The notes beneath the pieces were generated by a model. It searched no databases. It was not told where the DNA came from and saw only the letters and a program-made list of their open reading frames with translations. DNA of 64,000 bases from Atriophallophorus winterbourni (Eukaryota > Platyhelminthes > Trematoda > Plagiorchiida > Microphallidae): positions 1-64,000 of the forward strand of contig JACCGJ010016541.1 in NCBI GenBank assembly GCA_013407085.1, read 5' to 3'. The translations under genes and the position numbers were made by a program. Below are positions 58,798 to 64,000 of this stretch, in pieces; positions within the stretch are counted from its first letter, which is position 1; each line of letters begins with the position of its first letter.

Positions 58798-60450
58798 AGA
58801 GTGAACTACCATGCTATGTGTGCCGCTTTACAATGCAGTAGTTTGACACAACTGTATTACTACGATTCGGATAGACATCGGCTGTCTCTCTTACAATACC
58901 TAAAATCTATACTGGACGAACACTCTTTATACTTTCTAAAGAAAGCTTCTCGACATGGTACATTTGTACTCTGTAGCTGGTGTAATAAAGGATGAAACTA
59001 AGGCAGGAGCAAGGGAGTATCTAGAGGATACAAATAGCCGTTTCAAGGTCACAATTTACTCGACTGCGAAACAAAGTTTTCCGCTTCGTTCGAGATGATG
59101 AACAAGCATTTCAATAGCATTTAATTTCTCAAGTGTCTCACATATCTACTCGTGAACAATGGGGTGAATATTAAAACAGGAGGTTTTGCCTTGAAAACTT
59201 CGTTTGGTTTCACTGAATCCCTTAAACAGACCGCTGATATATTAGCAGACGCTATGCCGATGTTTTCATGCCCAATTCCACGGGACCATTGACGAACCTA
59301 ACAATAAAATTGATGGATCTACTTTGAGTGAAATCTTGATTACTCCTACTGTGGTAGTGTAACATTTACGAAAATTAAATGTGAAGAAATCTCCGTTACC
59401 AGACGAGATAAATCCAATTATGCTCGAAACAGATAACAGATAAACAGATACATCAAAGATCGCGTGGATAGCCTATTGCCGAAGCAAATCGAATTCTCTA
59501 GCAATGTTCCGCGAGGATAGGTGATTCGATCAATTTTCTTCCTAATATACATGAATGATTAACCAATACTACACGAAAGTAAAATGGTTCTATTTGCTGA
59601 TGACATAAAAAATATCGAGTCGATTCAACAATGTAGACTGTTGGTTTTGCTACAAAACGATTTAAATGCATTGTACGGCTGGCCATCGGAAAACAAACTG
59701 ACCTTGAATATTCAAAATTCTAAGATCATAAAGATTAGCCGCCATTATGGCTTTCTCTACGCATACAAGCTCGGAGACCAAATCCTGGAGTACACAGCGA
59801 AATAGAAGGACATAGGCGACAAACGCGCATCTCAACTGCTAGGTGTGTTGCGGGTGATATTTGGACGTTTTCCCCGTGTTGTTTTCCTCTCATAATGAAC
59901 GCCTATATAAACCCGAATCTATATTATGCTGCTCAAACCTGTTCACCATGGTTCTAGAAAGCTACTTTACTTCAAAACCGCTCACAACGTAGAGCTTCTA
60001 AGCTTTTCCATGTTTCTATCATACGTCGAGCGACTGGAACTGAGGATGCTTTCACAAATGAGAATGCGAAGCGGCCTTATAGTTACATACAAATTTATCA
60101 TTATTTTGTCTCACACCTGGATAAATTATTCCAAATTCGAACTTCTAGCAGCACCCGAGGCCATGGTTGCATGTTTGAAATATCATACTCCTAAAGATCT
60201 ACTGCTGGTATTTTAATTTAGTGAGGGTGTTTTGTTTGAATTCCCTACCAACCATTTTGGTAAACTCAAATCTCAAAATTTCATTATATGAGAGCAACCC
60301 TGACTTTTCCCATAAAAATAATTAGACGCTATTCCAGACACGGGTCACATTCACTTATTTATAAACTTATACGCAGTTGTACCTAATCTTCGACCCTATG
60401 GTTATTTTAAAGTTAATGGATTTTCCAACTATAAATCTTGAATCTTCAAT
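58797..60450 (+). mobile_element. Degenerate CR1-like LINE in the right arm
   Basis: Mirror of 51945-53578. 58801-58995 encodes the endonuclease-to-RT linker (SSLTQLYYYDSDRHRLSLLQ then LKSILDEHSLYFLKK). 59584-59805 encodes MVLFADDIKNIESIQQ, and 59926-60216 the post-RT part. The same CGAAACAGATAACAGATAAAC deletion junction as in the left arm is at about 59429-59450. The 3' end with ACTATAAATCTTGAATC is at 60428-60445. The linker here extends about 30 bases further 5' than in the left arm. Confidence 0.82.
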
Positions 60451-62905
60451 CCGCGGTAGAAGTTAGCTAGGCAGTTGTAATTTCGCTCTCAAATAAAGAC
60501 TAAAAAAACATTTTGGTCATGGTTTTTGCCGATTGGTTACTGTAAAACTGTTTCCTGACGAAGCACATTTTTGTCTCACTAATATTCTACCAATAGTTCC
60601 CCATAGAAAACCATGCATCGATTGTATTAGCTGATGTTTAATTATATTTGATAAACCAAGTGGGTTGAGAAAATAAATTACAATGCCTGCGGACATTCAG
60701 TACCAACCAGTGCAACGAAGCTGATTGGTTTGTTCAACCGCCACGTAAATTGAACCAATGAAATACAACGCAAACGTAACCTAATCGCGATTATAAACCA
60801 AGAATCATAGCAGATAACAAATTTGCGTTAAAAAAAGTGTTGATAAAAATGGACGGATTATTCAAACGTAAGTTTTATATTAGATGTATGGATTCAAAGA
60901 TCCATTTCCTCAATGTTAGTGGTTTATATCCATGTATATGAGGGAAATTCGTTGTATTAGGTCGGCCCGAGTGTTCACAATCGAACATTTATCAATTATG
61001 CAATGTGTGTTTTGGTGTTGGTTAAGTATTTTTCTGCAAGGCATTTCGTTTTCAAACCGAATGAGCGGAAAATATCTTCAAGCTTGAAATGAAATTACGC
61101 CCGCAACTTTAGTTTAATCTCTGTGTAGATAACATGTTGAAAATAGATTTTGGAATAATCAGCAGTATCATTTTGAATAGTTGTGAAGAATCACGTTAAA
61201 TTAAGCATCTATTATCTGGATATTTTTCTACCTTAATATAAATATATTCTCAAATATACTTCTCATCCATTTTATCTTACAGTTATCTGCTTATTGTAAG
61301 TTGCTAAACAATTCTTCCATAAAATTAGAAATAAATTCGATTACATTGACATTTGTTCGATCTCATTAAATTTCATTGTGATATATTATTACAATTTTTA
61401 CTCTTATATATTTATGCATTCTCATTGAATTTCTCTATTTTCAACGATCATTAACACAGGTTGGTCGGTATGTCCTACAAATATATACTCATGTTAATGT
61501 ATTTTAGCATTAATCTCATCAATAAATTGTATTTCAAGAGGAATGATACAAACTGAATCACATACAATTTGTATCTTGAATATTTTATTATAATATTAAT
61601 AATTATAATAAGTTACGAGGCAGCAAGATTTCACTTAATGATAATCCCCTAGTAACATTGATTGGTAAAAGAGTCCATGGTTCGTAATAGTCGGAGTTCA
61701 TTAGCTTATTTCAACTGAAAAGTGATGTTTGAATTTCAGTTGTTAAAAACGATCATATGTGCTAATGCATTGTAGGAAATCAGCTTTTAGTATTGTTTAA
61801 CTTGAGAGTAAAATTTACAAGCATTTTGACGGAAAATTTGTAATAGTGAAACCTTATATTGTTCGACATTTTGCATCCATGCATCCACTCTGCGCATCAA
61901 TGAGTTACATAACAATCTGATGGAGAAACTCTATGGTAACTTTGACGAAGCTGGTGAATTGTAACTTTCTGCTTTCCCCCACACTCACACTCTGCACCGC
62001 TAGTTTCGTGCTGTTTGCACTTATCAGGTAGGGACAGTAGGATCACGATCCGCATGCGCTTGAAACAGTGGAACAATGTTAAACAAGTTGTGCCTGTATG
62101 CCACTGTTGGATAAGTTTGTTACGACCTATCTACATGTTTGAACACAAGTGCTTGAACAGGTTGGTTGTACCAACATTATCCAACAGTGGATTACAAGTG
62201 CGAACTGCTTAATAAGAAACTGGTTTTGGAGTGTGTGTGTGTCTGTGTGATGGAAATGCATTCAAATGAGTAATTTTTGATCATGATCTTGGGTTTAAAC
62301 CCTGCCTGCATTGGTTTGGGCATGTGTGGTTGAAAGATTTAGCCCTACTAACCTTATACAATTTGTATCACTTTGAATTTGTATTCAACATTTCCACGAG
62401 AACCTAACGCATTTTATTTTTTTTTCTAAATATTTCACTTATGTAGTCAAAACAAGTGAGTATCTTAAAAATCACAATTTTAATCACTGATGCACGAACT
62501 GCTAATGAATTGATTACTTTGCTGAAATGTTCGACTGATGTCCATGCAGCACTGACAGTGAAAAAAATTATAAGTTAACAAAATGCGGTCAGCAATCAAG
62601 CAACTATAGTAAGGGTAAATCAGTTGAATTTACACTCATTCATTTTCTTGATGGAAAAAGCCGGGTCAATTTGTATTTAGCGTTAATAAGATAATAATAG
62701 ATAATAAGTTGTAGTGTTGAACACATTATCCAAGCTTGAGCTGCTATTTGCCGTCACCGATAAGAACAAACAGATCAGGCTCAGCTGCGCTCGAAATAAA
62801 TTGTTTAAATCAACTATGTGCAATGAAATTTGACGTTTCAAAGTTGTTCGTATCAATAGTTTGTGCTTTTATCATATTTCAAAATATTGCTCTACAAATT
62901 AATTA

Positions 62906-62940
<35 letters not shown>

Positions 62941-64000
62941 CTAATTAAATATTGTCCTACTAAATAAAGAAATCGAAAACTTGCACAATTTGCATGGTTA
63001 ATCAATGCACTGTTCAGTTTCTAGGTGAATGTTTGATGATGTAATTGTAGAGTGTAAAGATTAAGAATAATTTATTTTGGCGGCCCACTTTATCTGCAGC
63101 ATTTGATATACGTTACACCGGGGATGTACATATGTCTTACGAAGCAGAAGAAAATTCAATTTTGATAGCGCAAAAATGTTTTAGAGAAACTTCATAATTT
63201 CAATTGAGAATTAAGCTAATTGTTTCCTTGAAAATATCAGACGGAAGTTAAAGAAAAGTTGTTAGGAAAATGAATCAAGCATTATATTTTAATTTTACAA
63301 ATCCTAATCTATATTCTTTTGATGGGTGTTTATCAAGTTTATAAAGGCAGCATGCTTTAGTGAACTGCCCAAATTTCAAGTATACGCCAATTTATTGATT
63401 CATTTATCTTTTCATTACAGTCTCTGCACGTAAGCGAGTTTGAAAATATAAAATTATTCAATTTGTTTGGAATCTGTTCTAGAATCGAATTACCTAACTC
63501 TCAGCAACCATGTTTACGCTCCTTTGTGACAATTGTACATCTATTGAAGACATCGCGAATTGAATGTGCTCTGAAAATGTCACTTGGAAGTTAACCGGTG
63601 GCTTATTTCTCAAGTTTTGTCGTAAGATTACGTAATAACCATTCGAATTTACAAGCTTACTACTTTTACATCGTTTGACTTACACGCACACTGTGCCGAG
63701 TGGAAATGTCCGAAACCAGTTGGAATTATTTTTGATTCTATGTTGCACGGATTGTTTTGATTTGGTCCATAGGATGTTGACATCTACGGTGATCATAATG
63801 TGGTAGTGGTAGAAACAAGATCGTTAATTAACGTAACGTAAACCATGCAATTCGGAAATCTTAAATTTTATTTCAAACCAAAAAACTTGATCATAACATA
63901 ATTTTTACTCGCGCACATTAACGCTTCATTTTAATTTACGTTTATGTGCAGAGTATTCATTGTACGTTTCATTTTTTGTATTATACAAACTTTTCCAATT
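58829..64000 (-). repeat. Right arm of a large inverted duplication
   Basis: Reverse-complement partner of 48023-53578. The match continues to the last base of the window (AAGTTTGTATAATAC-type sequence at both ends), so the outer end lies beyond it. It lacks the 338 bases present in the left arm at 48137-48474, and about 20 bases opposite left 48712-48735. A TA run at 62911-62939 matches the left one. Confidence 0.93.
61985..62215 (-). repeat. Hammerhead-bearing repeat, family B, right-arm copy
   Basis: Minus-strand mirror of 50205-50425. The core reads CTGATAA instead of CTGATGA, a change of an invariant G, while stem II GTGC/GCAC and GAAA are unchanged. The difference shows the two arms have drifted apart. 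Confidence 0.7.

Overview
The window looks like gene-poor, repeat-dense, AT-rich eukaryotic DNA. No intact host gene, rRNA or tRNA could be recognised. The content (CR1/Jockey-like LINEs with short TTGAATY-type 3' tails, an RTE-like LINE, an R2-like relic, and many copies of a short repeat carrying a hammerhead-ribozyme core) fits a flatworm, most likely a trematode. An AT-rich, schistosome-type genome is my best guess. This comes from element style, not from a marker gene.

Layout. 1-8.9 kb: broken CR1-like copies, including one inserted into another (2641-3489 inside 2520-3950) and a nearly full-length one (5985-8865). 9-11 kb: short LINE scraps. 11-17.3 kb: two CR1-like copies of one subfamily facing opposite ways. 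17.3-21.9 kb: the best-preserved CR1-like element, with ORF1, endonuclease and reverse transcriptase; its ORF2 has a single stop codon. 21.9-23 kb: an RTE-like 3' fragment. 23-32 kb: mostly AT-rich DNA without genes, with ribozyme-repeat relics and two CR1 3' fragments. 32.3-33.3 kb: a GATA/TATC tetranucleotide array of about 900 bp. 33.5-43 kb: a well-preserved ribozyme repeat, an RTE-like scrap, an R2-like C-terminal relic (39.4-40.3 kb) and two GC-richer repeat islands. 43-46.1 kb: the longest RTE-like copy. 48.0-64.0 kb: a large imperfect palindrome with arms at 48023-53578 and 58829-64000. The second arm runs off the window end. The spacer of about 5.25 kb holds a MULE transposase relic, a minisatellite and a cluster of ribozyme repeats.

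The genes here do not form a cellular pathway. They are layers of selfish elements, most broken by stops, frameshifts, 5' truncation and nesting. The two points of most interest are the diverged hammerhead-bearing repeat family, with at least one copy whose catalytic core reads intact, and the large inverted duplication, whose arms share old insertions and internal deletions. It is either a real segmental palindrome or two haplotypes joined head to head by assembly.
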